A stretch of 64,000 nucleotides of DNA. It comes from Actinomadura meyerae. Its GTDB lineage: Bacteria > Actinomycetota > Actinomycetes > Streptosporangiales > Streptosporangiaceae. The notes under the pieces are model-generated. The model did no database searches, was not told the origin of the DNA, and was given only the letters and a program-made list of their open reading frames with translations. The position numbers and the translations under genes were made by a program. Below are positions 34,859-43,177 of the stretch, piece by piece (the first letter of the stretch is position 1; the number at the start of each line of letters is the position of its first letter). The stretch lies in assembly GCF_900188445.1 (NCBI RefSeq), contig NZ_FZOR01000014.1, forward strand, positions 110,278 to 174,277. The letters are read 5' to 3'.

Positions 34859-36004
34859 GTGGCCGAACGGGACGCGAGGTCCACGGACGCGAGGTCCACG
34901 GTGGTGCTGGCGCACCCCTCGCCCGACCTCTACGGCTCCGACCGGATGCTCATCGAGTCGGTGCGCTCGCTCGCCTCGCACTGGCGCGTGATCGTCACCC
35001 TGCCCGCCGACGGGCCGCTGTCGGAGGCGCTGCGGGACGCGGGCGCCGAGATCGTCGTGCTGCCCGTCCCGGTGCTGCGCAAGGCGTACATGTCGCCGCT
35101 CGGGCTCGTCCGGCTCGCCGCCGCCGCCCTGCGCGCGCTGCCGGCGGCCCGGCGGCTGCTGCGCCGCGAGCGCGCCGCCGCCCTCTACGTGAACACCGTG
35201 ACGATCCCGGTGTGGCTGCTCGCCGGCCGGCTCGCCCGCGTGCCCTCGCTGTGCCACGTCCACGAGGCCGAGGACGGCGTGCCCGGGCCCGTGCGCGCCG
35301 CGCTGTCGGCGCCGCTGCGGCTGGCGCGCTCCGTCGTGGTGAACAGCCGGGCCAGCGCCGCCGCCCTCGGCCGTGCCGGGCGCCGCGCCGAGATCATCTA
35401 CAACGGTGTGGAGGAGCCGCCCGAGGTGGTCCCGCCGCGCGCCGAGCCGGGCCCGCCCGCGCGGATCGCGCTGGTCGGCCGGCTGTCCCCGCGCAAGGGG
35501 TCGGACGTCGCGGTCAAAGCCGTCCGGATCCTCCGGGAGCGCGGGTACGATACGACCCTGACCTTGATCGGCAGCGTCTTTCCGGGTTACGAGTGGTTCG
35601 AGGACGAGCTGCGCGACCTCGCGGGCGACGACGGCCGGGTGGAGTTCGCGGGCTTCCGCCCCTCGGTGTGGAATTCGTTCGCCGAGGCGGACATCGCGAT
35701 CGTCCCCTCGCGCGTCGAACCCTTCGGGAACGTCGCGGTCGAGGCGATGCTGGCCGGCCGGCCGGTGGTCGCCAGCGCCACCCAGGGGCTGGTCGAGATC
35801 GTCACCGACGGCGACAACGGCATCAGCGTGCCGCCCGACGACCCCGCGGCCCTCGCCGACGGGATCGCCCGTCTGCTCGACGACTGGAACGGCGCGCTGG
35901 TGATGGCCAAACGGGCCCGTGCCGACGCCGCCCGGCGGTTCGGCAAGGACCGCTACCACCGCGAGCTGCGGGAGGCCGTCCGCGGCCTGACCCGTCCCGC
36001 CTAG
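34859..36004 (+). CDS. Glycosyltransferase family 4
   Basis: A 381-residue GT-B enzyme with the N-terminal acceptor domain opening VVLAHPSPDLYGSDRMLIES and a GT4 C-terminal domain: ALVGRLSPRKGSDVAVKA, VPSRVEPFGNVAVEAMLAGRPVV (E-x7-E motif). It uses an activated nucleotide sugar with retention of configuration. AAGGAG lies 5 nt before the GTG. The gene leads a same-strand run with the Wzz-like and flippase genes, which places it in repeat-unit assembly. Donor sugar unknown. Confidence 0.9.
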   Translation: MAERDARSTDARSTVVLAHPSPDLYGSDRMLIESVRSLASHWRVIVTLPADGPLSEALRDAGAEIVVLPVPVLRKAYMSPLGLVRLAAAALRALPAARRLLRRERAAALYVNTVTIPVWLLAGRLARVPSLCHVHEAEDGVPGPVRAALSAPLRLARSVVVNSRASAAALGRAGRRAEIIYNGVEEPPEVVPPRAEPGPPARIALVGRLSPRKGSDVAVKAVRILRERGYDTTLTLIGSVFPGYEWFEDELRDLAGDDGRVEFAGFRPSVWNSFAEADIAIVPSRVEPFGNVAVEAMLAGRPVVASATQGLVEIVTDGDNGISVPPDDPAALADGIARLLDDWNGALVMAKRARADAARRFGKDRYHRELREAVRGLTRPA

Positions 36005-36039
36005 CCACCTGTCCGCCGTTCTGAGGACCCAGAGCCCCG

Positions 36040-37692
36040 ATGACAGCACAGACCCCCGCAACACCGGAGATCAGCCTCGTCGAGGCGGTCTGGCGCTACC
36101 GGCTGATGTCGCTCGTCATCGTGCTGGCCGCCCTGCTCGCCTCCGTCGCGGCCACGCAGATCCTGTTCGGCGGCGCCACCGCGACCGCCAGGTTCGCCGT
36201 CACCGACCCCACGAACAACAACAACGCGCTCCGCGTCGGCGTCGTCTCCGGCCAGGGCTACGCCACCTACACCGCGCAGCGCGCGGTGTTCGCCGGCTCG
36301 ACGCCGGTGATGGCCCGCGCCGCCCAGATCGTCAAGAGCAAGCGCGGCCCCAACCTCACCGGTGAGCAGCTCCGCGGCCGGGTGCAGACCTCCAGCAAGC
36401 CCGACGGCGGCGTGGTGGTGGTGACCGCGAAGGGCGACAGCATGCCCGAGGCCGCGATCATCGCCAACGCGGTGCTGCAGGCCTACCAGGAGGTCACGGT
36501 CTCCACCAGCGTGGAGAAGCTCAACGAGCGGATCCAGAACCTGAAGGACCTGGAGGCCAAGGTCACCCAGGACATGGAGCAGCTCCAGCCGGGGAGCCGG
36601 GCCTACAAGCTGCTCGCCAACCAGCTCGCCAAGTACCAGGCCGAGGAGAGCGGGCTGCTGTCCGCGCGGTCCAAGAGCAACGACGGCGTCCAGTTCATCG
36701 ACACCGCCGACCCGACCGCGCCGAACCCCAGCAAGCTGCCGCGCAACGCCGCGATCGGGATCGCGCTCGGCGCGATCCTCGCGTGCATCGTGTCGTTCCT
36801 GCGCGCCTCGGCACCGCACCGCGGCGGCCGGTCCCGGCCCGGCCCGGTGCCCGCCGGCGCGCCGGCCGGCCCCGCGCTCGCGGGTCCCGGCGGCGGCGTG
36901 CCCGAGCTTCCGGTGGGGCGCGGGTACGACGAGTACCGGGGCCGCGCCGACGACGGCTACGGCATCGAGCCGCCCGCCGCGCCGCCGGCGGGCCGGGGGC
37001 GCCGGCCCCGCGGCCGGCAGGCCCCGCCGCCGCCCCCCGCCGACCGGAACGGCCGGCCGCGGCACGCCGACGACGCGGGCCTCGCCGCCCCCTCGGCGTC
37101 CGCGACGCAGATGATGCCGGCGGCCCCGCCGCCGCCCCCGGCCGAGCGCGACGCGGGCCGGCCGTCCCGGCTGAACGGCGCGGGCACGGGCTCGTCCCGG
37201 TCGGGCTCGGGCTCGGGGTCGGCGTCGCGGTCCTCCTCCGGGACGTGGGGGACGCGCGTCGCGAGCAAGAACTCCGGCGCGTCCGCGAAGCCGCCGCGCC
37301 GGGGCACGCGCGCCAAGGGCCGCGCGGGCGACTCCTCCGCGGAGGACGACACACGCCCGGCGGCGAGTCCGGCCGCCGACCCGCTGCTCGGCGGCGACGA
37401 CCCCACCCGCACCGTGGAGGACCTCACCTTCGTGACCGATGAGCAGCTGCTCTCGGCCACCCGCCCGTCGACCGGGCGGACCCCGTCGTCCTCGTCGTCT
37501 TCGTCCACGCCCTCGTCCGGACGGTCGTCGAGCCGCTCGTCCGGCCGCTCGTCGCGGTCCTCCTCCGGCAAGGCGAAGTCCGCGGAGCCCGCGACCGGCC
37601 GTGCCGCGGCCTCCGACGCCGAGCCGGCGTCCGCGGCGGAGGGCGAGGGAAAAGAGGACTCGTCCCTGATGCGCTACGACGCGGACAGGTGA
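36040..37692 (+). CDS. Wzz-like chain-length protein without kinase domain
   Basis: A 550-residue protein. Residues 10-45 and about 228-250 are two membrane helices that frame an extracytoplasmic coiled-coil region (about 46-227), the topology of Wzz/polysaccharide co-polymerases. After the second helix, where many Gram-positive relatives carry a BY-kinase, there are about 300 residues of low-complexity Pro, Gly, Arg and Ser (for example SSSGRSSSRSSGRSSRSSSG near the end) and no Walker A motif. It ends MRYDADR. The GTGA overlap with the flippase gene indicates coupling. The likely role is setting glycan chain length. Confidence 0.82.
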   Translation: MTAQTPATPEISLVEAVWRYRLMSLVIVLAALLASVAATQILFGGATATARFAVTDPTNNNNALRVGVVSGQGYATYTAQRAVFAGSTPVMARAAQIVKSKRGPNLTGEQLRGRVQTSSKPDGGVVVVTAKGDSMPEAAIIANAVLQAYQEVTVSTSVEKLNERIQNLKDLEAKVTQDMEQLQPGSRAYKLLANQLAKYQAEESGLLSARSKSNDGVQFIDTADPTAPNPSKLPRNAAIGIALGAILACIVSFLRASAPHRGGRSRPGPVPAGAPAGPALAGPGGGVPELPVGRGYDEYRGRADDGYGIEPPAAPPAGRGRRPRGRQAPPPPPADRNGRPRHADDAGLAAPSASATQMMPAAPPPPPAERDAGRPSRLNGAGTGSSRSGSGSGSASRSSSGTWGTRVASKNSGASAKPPRRGTRAKGRAGDSSAEDDTRPAASPAADPLLGGDDPTRTVEDLTFVTDEQLLSATRPSTGRTPSSSSSSSTPSSGRSSSRSSGRSSRSSSGKAKSAEPATGRAAASDAEPASAAEGEGKEDSSLMRYDADR

Positions 37693-39005
37693 GTCCGGAG
37701 GCGCCGGAGAAGGGCGTGGCGAAGGCCGGCGGCATCGCCGGGAAGGCGGGGCGGCTGCTCGCGTCGGCGGGCGGAGCCGTCACCGTGCAGTTCGTGACCG
37801 CCGGCGGGAGCCTGGTGGTCCAGGCGCTCGGCGCGCGGACGCTCGGCGCGTCCGGCTACGGCGCCTACGCGCTGTTCTTCGCCGTCATCATCATGATCAC
37901 GGCGGTGCAGACGAGCTGGGTCGGCGACACCCTCACCGTCTTCGACCGGTTCGACCCGCGCATCCGGGGCGCGCTGATCCTGTCCGTGGCGGGCACGGTC
38001 GCGGCCGGGTCGGCGGCGGGGGCGCTCGTCGCCGCGCTGATGGGCCTGGCCGGGCCCGGCACCATCGGCGTCTTCGCGCTGCTGGTGGCGCTGTGGCTGC
38101 TGAACGAGACCGGCCGGCGGATCTTCACGGCGCGGATGGAGTTCTGGCGGCTGGCCGCCAACGACGTCTGCTACCTCGGCACGACGCTCGCGGTCCTCGG
38201 CGGCGCGCTCGCCCTCGGCGCGGACGCGTCCGTCGCGGTGCTGCTCGGCGCCATGTGCGCGGGGTGCGTCGCGTCGATCACGCTCGCCCGGCTGCGGCTC
38301 CCCGCGCGGGAGTACGCGCGGGCCCCGCTGCGCGGGACCGCGTTCCGGGAGATCCTGGAGTTCTCCGCGTGGCGGTCCGTCCAGGCCGGGATCCGGCCGA
38401 CCGCGCTGCTGCTCGCCCGCGTCATGATCGCCGGTTTCGGGTCGACGGCGGCGCTCGCCGGGGTGGAGGCGGCGCGGCTGCTGCTCGCGCCCGCGCTGAC
38501 GTTCGTCAACGGCGCCGGCTGGTTCCTGCTCGGCGACTTCGCCAAGGCGGAGCGGGCCGGCACGCCCATGCGGGCCCGGCAGGCGGTGCGGGCCTGCTCG
38601 CTGATGGCGGGCATCGCGCTGGTGATGAGCCTCGCCGGGATCCTGCTGGCCGGCTGGCTCGGCCCGGTGGTGACCGGCGGCTCGTTCGAGGTGGACGCGG
38701 TCGCGCTCGGCGGCTGGGGCGTCTACGCGGTGTGCTTCGCCTGCACGCTGCCGCTGGCCAGCCTGGCGACGGCGCGCAAGCTGTCGCGGTCGGTGTTCGT
38801 CATCCGCGGGGTGGAGAGCGCGAGCGGGCTGACCGTCCTGCTCGTCCTGCTGGCCACCGACTCGGGGCACGCCTCGCTCGCCCCGTACTGCCTGGGCGCG
38901 GGCGGGCTGGTGTCGGCGTTCATGCTGTGGCGGATGCTGCGCCGGACCGACCCGCCGCGCGGGGGCCGGCCGGCGCCGGAGTCAGCGGACCAGCTCGTCG
39001 GCTGA
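37689..39005 (+). CDS. Polysaccharide flippase (Wzx-like, MOP superfamily)
   Basis: A 438-residue membrane protein with about twelve hydrophobic segments. The first segments (GAVTVQFVTAGGSLVVQALGARTLGASGYG) carry the typical Wzx/RfbX opening, in which an Arg and Gly-rich loop follows helix 1. It would carry lipid-linked repeat units across the membrane for Wzy polymerisation. The start overlaps the Wzz-like stop by 4 nt. Its last 24 bases overlap the convergent TauE/SafE-like gene. Confidence 0.85.
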   Translation: MSPEAPEKGVAKAGGIAGKAGRLLASAGGAVTVQFVTAGGSLVVQALGARTLGASGYGAYALFFAVIIMITAVQTSWVGDTLTVFDRFDPRIRGALILSVAGTVAAGSAAGALVAALMGLAGPGTIGVFALLVALWLLNETGRRIFTARMEFWRLAANDVCYLGTTLAVLGGALALGADASVAVLLGAMCAGCVASITLARLRLPAREYARAPLRGTAFREILEFSAWRSVQAGIRPTALLLARVMIAGFGSTAALAGVEAARLLLAPALTFVNGAGWFLLGDFAKAERAGTPMRARQAVRACSLMAGIALVMSLAGILLAGWLGPVVTGGSFEVDAVALGGWGVYAVCFACTLPLASLATARKLSRSVFVIRGVESASGLTVLLVLLATDSGHASLAPYCLGAGGLVSAFMLWRMLRRTDPPRGGRPAPESADQLVG

Positions 39006-39914
39006 GGCCGCGACCGCGTCCCGTGGCCCCGCCGCGGCGGGGGAGGGGCGGCGGCGCAGGACGAGCCAGGCGGCGACCGTGGCGGACGCGAGGACGACCA
39101 TCGTCCAGGCGAGGGGGACGGCGCCGACGCCGAACATCTTCAGCGAGGACGCGACCAGGACGAGGGCCAGCACGCGCCGGATGAGCCCGCCCGGCGCCCG
39201 CGAGGAGATCTTCGAGCCGAGGTAGACGCCGGGGACGGAGCCGACGAGCAGGGCGGCGGTGACCTCCATGCGGAAGTCGCCGAACAGCAGGTGGCCGATG
39301 GCGGCGGCGAACACCAGCGGGACGGCCTGGAGCAGGTCGGTGCCGACGAGCTGGTTGGCCTTCAGCGTCGGGTAGAGGGCGAGCAGCGCGACGATGATGA
39401 GCGAGCCGGAGCCGACCGAGGTGATCCCGACGACGAGGCCGCCGACGATCCCGATCAGCACGGTCGGGACGGGCCGGACGGCGACCTCCGGGGCCTCGGC
39501 GCCGTCGCCGCCCGCGCGTCCCCGGTGCGCCAGGTAGGCGCGCAGCACGAGCCCGATCGCGGCGATCATCAGCGCGACGCCCATGGCCTTGCTGATCAGG
39601 TTCTCGACGGAGTCGCCGTCGCCGAGCGCCCTCGCCAGCAGCACGCCGGAGAACGCGGCGGGCACCGAGCCCGCGCACAGCCAGCCGACCAGCCGCATGT
39701 TGATCGTGCCCTGCCGGTAGTGGACCGCGCTGCCCACCGGCTTCATCACGGCGGCGGCGACGAGGTCGCTGGACACGGCGGCGAGCGGGCTCACGCCGAA
39801 GAACGTGACGAGCATCGGCGTCATCAGCGCGCCGCCGCCCATCCCGGTCAGCCCGACGATGATGGCGACGAGGAACGAGCCCAGCGCCATCGTCCAATCG
39901 AAGTCCATCGGCAT
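38982..39914 (-). CDS. TauE/SafE-family transporter (sulfite/organosulfonate exporter-like)
   Basis: A 310-residue membrane protein with two repeats of four helices, each opening with the family's Gly-rich signature: VGLTGMGGGALMTPML near the N-terminus and VGITSVGSGSLIIVALL near the middle. Members export sulfite, sulfoacetate or related anions. It follows the APS kinase gene on the same strand by 114 nt, which supports a link to sulfur flow. Starts at ATG 39914 or 39908. Two dyads directly upstream suggest specific regulation. Confidence 0.88.
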   Translation of the reverse strand: MPMDFDWTMALGSFLVAIIVGLTGMGGGALMTPMLVTFFGVSPLAAVSSDLVAAAVMKPVGSAVHYRQGTINMRLVGWLCAGSVPAAFSGVLLARALGDGDSVENLISKAMGVALMIAAIGLVLRAYLAHRGRAGGDGAEAPEVAVRPVPTVLIGIVGGLVVGITSVGSGSLIIVALLALYPTLKANQLVGTDLLQAVPLVFAAAIGHLLFGDFRMEVTAALLVGSVPGVYLGSKISSRAPGGLIRRVLALVLVASSLKMFGVGAVPLAWTMVVLASATVAAWLVLRRRPSPAAAGPRDAVAASADELVR

Positions 39915-39916
39915 GA

Positions 39917-39955
39917 CCTACCTGACATGTAGGAAAACTGCTCTACAGAGTAGAG
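39917..39955. promoter_or_regulatory. Paired CTAC/GTAG dyads upstream of the TauE/SafE gene
   Basis: CCTACCTGACATGTAGG (39917-39933) is a 17-nt palindrome with one mismatched pair, 3-19 nt before the start codon. CTCTAC-AGA-GTAGAG (39941-39955) is a perfect 6-bp inverted repeat. The centres are 23 bp apart, about two helical turns, and both share CTAC/GTAG half-sites. This looks like a tandem operator. A sulfur-responsive regulator would be a natural candidate, but none is encoded nearby. Confidence 0.5.
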
Positions 39956-40028
39956 GACGCCACTCGGGCGTGGTAACCCGGCTATCGATGGACAAACGAG
40001 ACGGACGGGACGGAAGAGGCAAAACCCG

Positions 40029-41510
40029 CTATGCGGGGCGGACCCAGCCCCCGTCCACCAGCAGGTCGAGGACCCTGCCGACCGCCTCCTCCGGGGCCAT
40101 CCGCGAGGTGTCCAGGGTCAGGTCGGCGTCGTCCGGCTCCTCGTAGGGGTCGGAGATGCCGGTGAACTCCGGGATCTGCCCCGCGCGGGCCTTGGCGTAC
40201 AGGCCCTTGCGGTCGCGGCGCTCGCACTCCTCCAGCGGCGTGGCGACGTGCACCAGGATGAAGTCGCCCACGGCGGACACCATCCGGCGGACCTCGGCGC
40301 GGGTCGCCGCGTAGGGGGCGATCGGCGCGCAGATCGCCGTCCCGCCGTGCCGGGTGATCTCCGCCGCGACGAACCCGATCCGGCGGATGTTGAGGTCGCG
40401 GTCGGCGCGGGAGAACGTCAGGCCGGCCGACAGCATCCGCCGCACGACGTCGCCGTCCAGCAGGGTGACGGTGCGGCCGCCGCGCTCGATCAGCGCGTCC
40501 GCCAGGCCGCGCGCGATCGTCGACTTGCCGGAGCCCGACAGCCCGGTGAAGAACACCGTGATCCCGCGCGAGCGCTTCGGCGGGCGGGCCAGCGCCAGCT
40601 CGGCGGCGACGGCCGGCGGGGTGAACCAGTCGGGGACGGGCTCGCCCGCGTCCAGCAGCTCGTTCAGCCGCTCCCGCGTCAGCTCGGCCTGGACGTGGTC
40701 GGGCTCGATGCGCGCGACCGGCCGCCAGACCTCCACGTCGGCGTCGTAGGCCCACGGCTCGGGGACGACCAGCGGGATCGCGGTGCCCTCCAGCTCGGCG
40801 CCGGCGAGCAGGTGGGTGGCCCCGTAGGCGGCGGCGACGTGCGCGCGCAGCCGGACGTCGCGCTCCTCGTGCTCGGGGCCGGTACCGCGCGGCGGCAGCG
40901 GCACCGGGATGACGCGGGCCCCGTCCGGCAGCTCCTTGCGGACGCCCAGCAGCGCCCGGACGAGGGACTCGTCGTGCTCGCCGCCGAGCAGCGGCAGCAC
41001 GAGCACCCGCGCGCCGAGCCGCTCGGCGACCTGGCGGAGCTGGCCGAGCTGCTTGCGGTGCAGGGGCTCGCGCGTCGCCACGGCGAGCTGCGGGCCCTCG
41101 ACGGGGTCGAGCTCGTCGGGACGGCGGCGCAGCGAGTGGAACGGGCCGTGCGCGGGGGCGCGCAGGCCCTCCAGCGGGCCGGCGAGCCGCCACGCCTGGG
41201 TGGTCGGGTCCTGCCAGGCCTCGGCGACGGTGAGCACGGCGAGCGGCACGCCCTCCGGGTCCTGCAGGACGACCCGCTCGTGCCCGGTCAGCTCCTTCGG
41301 GACGGTCAGCGTGACCGGGACCGGCCACGGGGTGCCGTCCGACAGCCGGCCGCCCGCGATCACCATCGCGGTGTCGTAGGAGCCGAGGAAGCCGCTCAGC
41401 GGGCGGTACACCCCGGCGAGGAGCAGCTCCAGATCGGCCAGCTCCACCGGGTCGGGGGTACAGGCGGGCAGGTCGCGCAGCGTGTCGGGAAGGCCGGCTT
41501 CGGCGGTCAC
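40029..41510 (-). CDS. cysC: APS kinase (CysC) fused to a degenerate ATP-sulfurylase-like domain
   Basis: A 493-residue protein. The C-terminal third is an intact APS kinase: Walker A GLSGSGKST at 322-330 (Lys329), DGDVVRRMLSAGL, FSRADRDLNIRRIGFVAAEI and FTGISDPYEEP. It phosphorylates APS to PAPS. The first 310 residues have the PUA-plus-catalytic layout of monomeric ATP sulfurylase (GVYRPLSGFLGSYD, VPVTLTV). The catalytic motifs have drifted: QxRNPxHxxH reads ATREPLHRKQL (145-155), and the GRDHAG motif after THFIV reads AGAELEG (236-242). ATP-sulfurylase activity is therefore doubtful, and CysDN would supply APS. GTG start with GGAG upstream. Confidence 0.9.
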   Translation of the reverse strand: MTAEAGLPDTLRDLPACTPDPVELADLELLLAGVYRPLSGFLGSYDTAMVIAGGRLSDGTPWPVPVTLTVPKELTGHERVVLQDPEGVPLAVLTVAEAWQDPTTQAWRLAGPLEGLRAPAHGPFHSLRRRPDELDPVEGPQLAVATREPLHRKQLGQLRQVAERLGARVLVLPLLGGEHDESLVRALLGVRKELPDGARVIPVPLPPRGTGPEHEERDVRLRAHVAAAYGATHLLAGAELEGTAIPLVVPEPWAYDADVEVWRPVARIEPDHVQAELTRERLNELLDAGEPVPDWFTPPAVAAELALARPPKRSRGITVFFTGLSGSGKSTIARGLADALIERGGRTVTLLDGDVVRRMLSAGLTFSRADRDLNIRRIGFVAAEITRHGGTAICAPIAPYAATRAEVRRMVSAVGDFILVHVATPLEECERRDRKGLYAKARAGQIPEFTGISDPYEEPDDADLTLDTSRMAPEEAVGRVLDLLVDGGWVRPA

Positions 41511-41645
41511 CGCGATCTCCGATCCCGCCCGGCGGCGGGGGAGCCGGGCTCGTCCGTGTCAGTGGGAGTTTCCGCAGGAAAAATACTGCGCCGACCCGGC
41601 CCCGCGCACACCCGCCCCGCCCGGCGGCCCCGCCCGGCGGCCCGC

Positions 41646-42560
41646 TCAGATCACCCGCGCGAACCGGTTCTCCGGCTTGCGGATGACCAGGGTGATCTCG
41701 CTGTGGTCGGCGGTGAGGCGGCCCCGGGTGAGCGCGGACACCAGCCGGCACAGCAGCTCGGCGACGCCCGTCCCGGCGCCGAGCGCGTCGATGGCCTGCC
41801 GGGAGGTGTACTCCTCGGAGATCACCAGGCCGCGCATCACGCAGTACCAGCGCATGCCCGCACGGGAGGCGACCTTGCCGTACACCGCGGGCGGCGGGCT
41901 CGTCCGCACGACCGGGACCGGCCGCGCGGCGGGCCGCGCCTCCGGAGCCGGGTCGGCGAGGGTCCGCGCCCGCGCGCCGGCGCCCGCCTCGGGCCCGGCC
42001 ACCCGCTCGTCGCCGGGGCTCGGGACGCGGGCGTGCGCGCCGCGCGGGCCCCGCCCGCCGCGGCCGCCGGCCCGGCCGGCGCGCGGCGCCCGGACCGGCC
42101 GCGGGCGGCTCCGGCCGCCGGTGCGCAGCCACCGGGGGAGCGTGCGGTCCAGGAAGGCGAACGCGGTGTTGCGGTCGCGCAGGTGGACCAGCAGCAGCCC
42201 GCCGGGCTTCAGCGCGGCGACGAAGCGGTCGAGCACCAGCTCGGCGTGCGGCACGCGCTCGATCAGGTACGAGGCGTGCACGATGTCGAAGGCGCGCGGC
42301 GGCATCGGCGCGGTGCGCAGGTCGCCGAGGTACCAGGTGTCGAGGTCGGGCCGCTCGCAGGTGTAGGCGCGCAGCTCCGGGGACTCCATGTCGACGCCCG
42401 TGACGTGGCGCTCGTGGTCGCCGAGGTCCAGGCCCGTGCCCCAGCCGCAGCCCGCCTCCAGGACGTGGATCCGCTGCAGGGGCTTCTCTTGGGCGTACTG
42501 ACGGGCGCGTTCTGAGAAGAGATCGCCGTCGCTGAGCGGCGGCGTACGCAGATCGGTCAC
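41646..42560 (-). CDS. SAM-dependent methyltransferase with low-complexity insertion
   Basis: A 304-residue class I methyltransferase. Motif I LEAGCGWGTGLDLG is at about 34-47, the acidic VTGVDMESPELRAY follows, and ASYLIERVPHAELVLDRF and LKPGGLLLVHLRDRN match the post-I motifs. Between about 145 and 225 lies an Arg/Gly/Ala/Pro-rich stretch (such as GRAGGRGGRGPRGAHARVP) that interrupts the fold near its C-terminal part; the sequence then resumes with YGKVASRAGMRWYCVMRGL. It may methylate a sugar of the glycan or a lipid head group. It diverges from the CDP-alcohol cassette, with a 185-nt gap holding both promoters. Confidence 0.8.
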   Translation of the reverse strand: MTDLRTPPLSDGDLFSERARQYAQEKPLQRIHVLEAGCGWGTGLDLGDHERHVTGVDMESPELRAYTCERPDLDTWYLGDLRTAPMPPRAFDIVHASYLIERVPHAELVLDRFVAALKPGGLLLVHLRDRNTAFAFLDRTLPRWLRTGGRSRPRPVRAPRAGRAGGRGGRGPRGAHARVPSPGDERVAGPEAGAGARARTLADPAPEARPAARPVPVVRTSPPPAVYGKVASRAGMRWYCVMRGLVISEEYTSRQAIDALGAGTGVAELLCRLVSALTRGRLTADHSEITLVIRKPENRFARVI

Positions 42561-42745
42561 AGTTCCGCAGCGTAATCGCCCGGATGCGCTCCGTCCGCTA
42601 TTTGCGCATTCTTGGTCTACGCCGTGTCGCGGCGGACGGGGCCGCGCGCCGGTGCCCTCGACCGCCCCATCTGGCCGTTTGATAGCTGCTAACGTACGCG
42701 TGACCCACCCGCATGTCGGTCATCGCGCGCTATCAGGGGGATTTC

Positions 42746-43177
42746 ATGCACCACGTGGTCGGCTTCTCGCCGGGGGTTTTCGACCTCTTCCATGTGGGGC
42801 ATCTCGACCTGCTGAGCCGCGCCGCCGGGCGGTGCGACCGCCTGGTGGTCGGCGTGCTCGCGGACGAGGCGGCCGAGGAGCTGTTCGGCGCCCGGCCGAT
42901 CGTCCCGGCGATCGAGCGGATGGAGATCGTCTCGAACGTGCGGTACGTGTCCGGCGTCGTCCCCCTGGCGGGGACGGGCCTGCGCGAGGCCCACGAGGCC
43001 GTCGGCTTCCAGCGGGTCTTCACCGGCGGTCCGGACGCCCCGGCCGCCGCCGACGTCGAGCGCGAGCTGGCCGGGACGGGCGTCGCCGTGGTGGCGCTCA
43101 CCGGGCTGGCCGAGACGCGCAGCGCCGTGCTCCGCGGGGCGCTGCCGGGCGCGAACCCGAAGGCGTCGGTCGCATGA
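42746..43177 (+). CDS. Cytidylyltransferase-like protein (TagD fold), degenerate C-terminal motif
   Basis: A 143-residue nucleotidyltransferase-fold protein. The first motif, GVFDLFHVGHLDLL (11-24, His16 and His19), is intact and binds CTP phosphates in glycerol-3-phosphate cytidylyltransferase. The C-terminal ISSTxxR-type motif is not conserved; the equivalent place reads LAETRSAVLRG. It could have altered substrate use or be a non-catalytic partner of the second copy at 43938. GGGGG lies 5 nt before the ATG. Its stop overlaps the start of the CDP-alcohol phosphotransferase gene (ATGA). Confidence 0.82.
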   Translation: MHHVVGFSPGVFDLFHVGHLDLLSRAAGRCDRLVVGVLADEAAEELFGARPIVPAIERMEIVSNVRYVSGVVPLAGTGLREAHEAVGFQRVFTGGPDAPAAADVERELAGTGVAVVALTGLAETRSAVLRGALPGANPKASVA

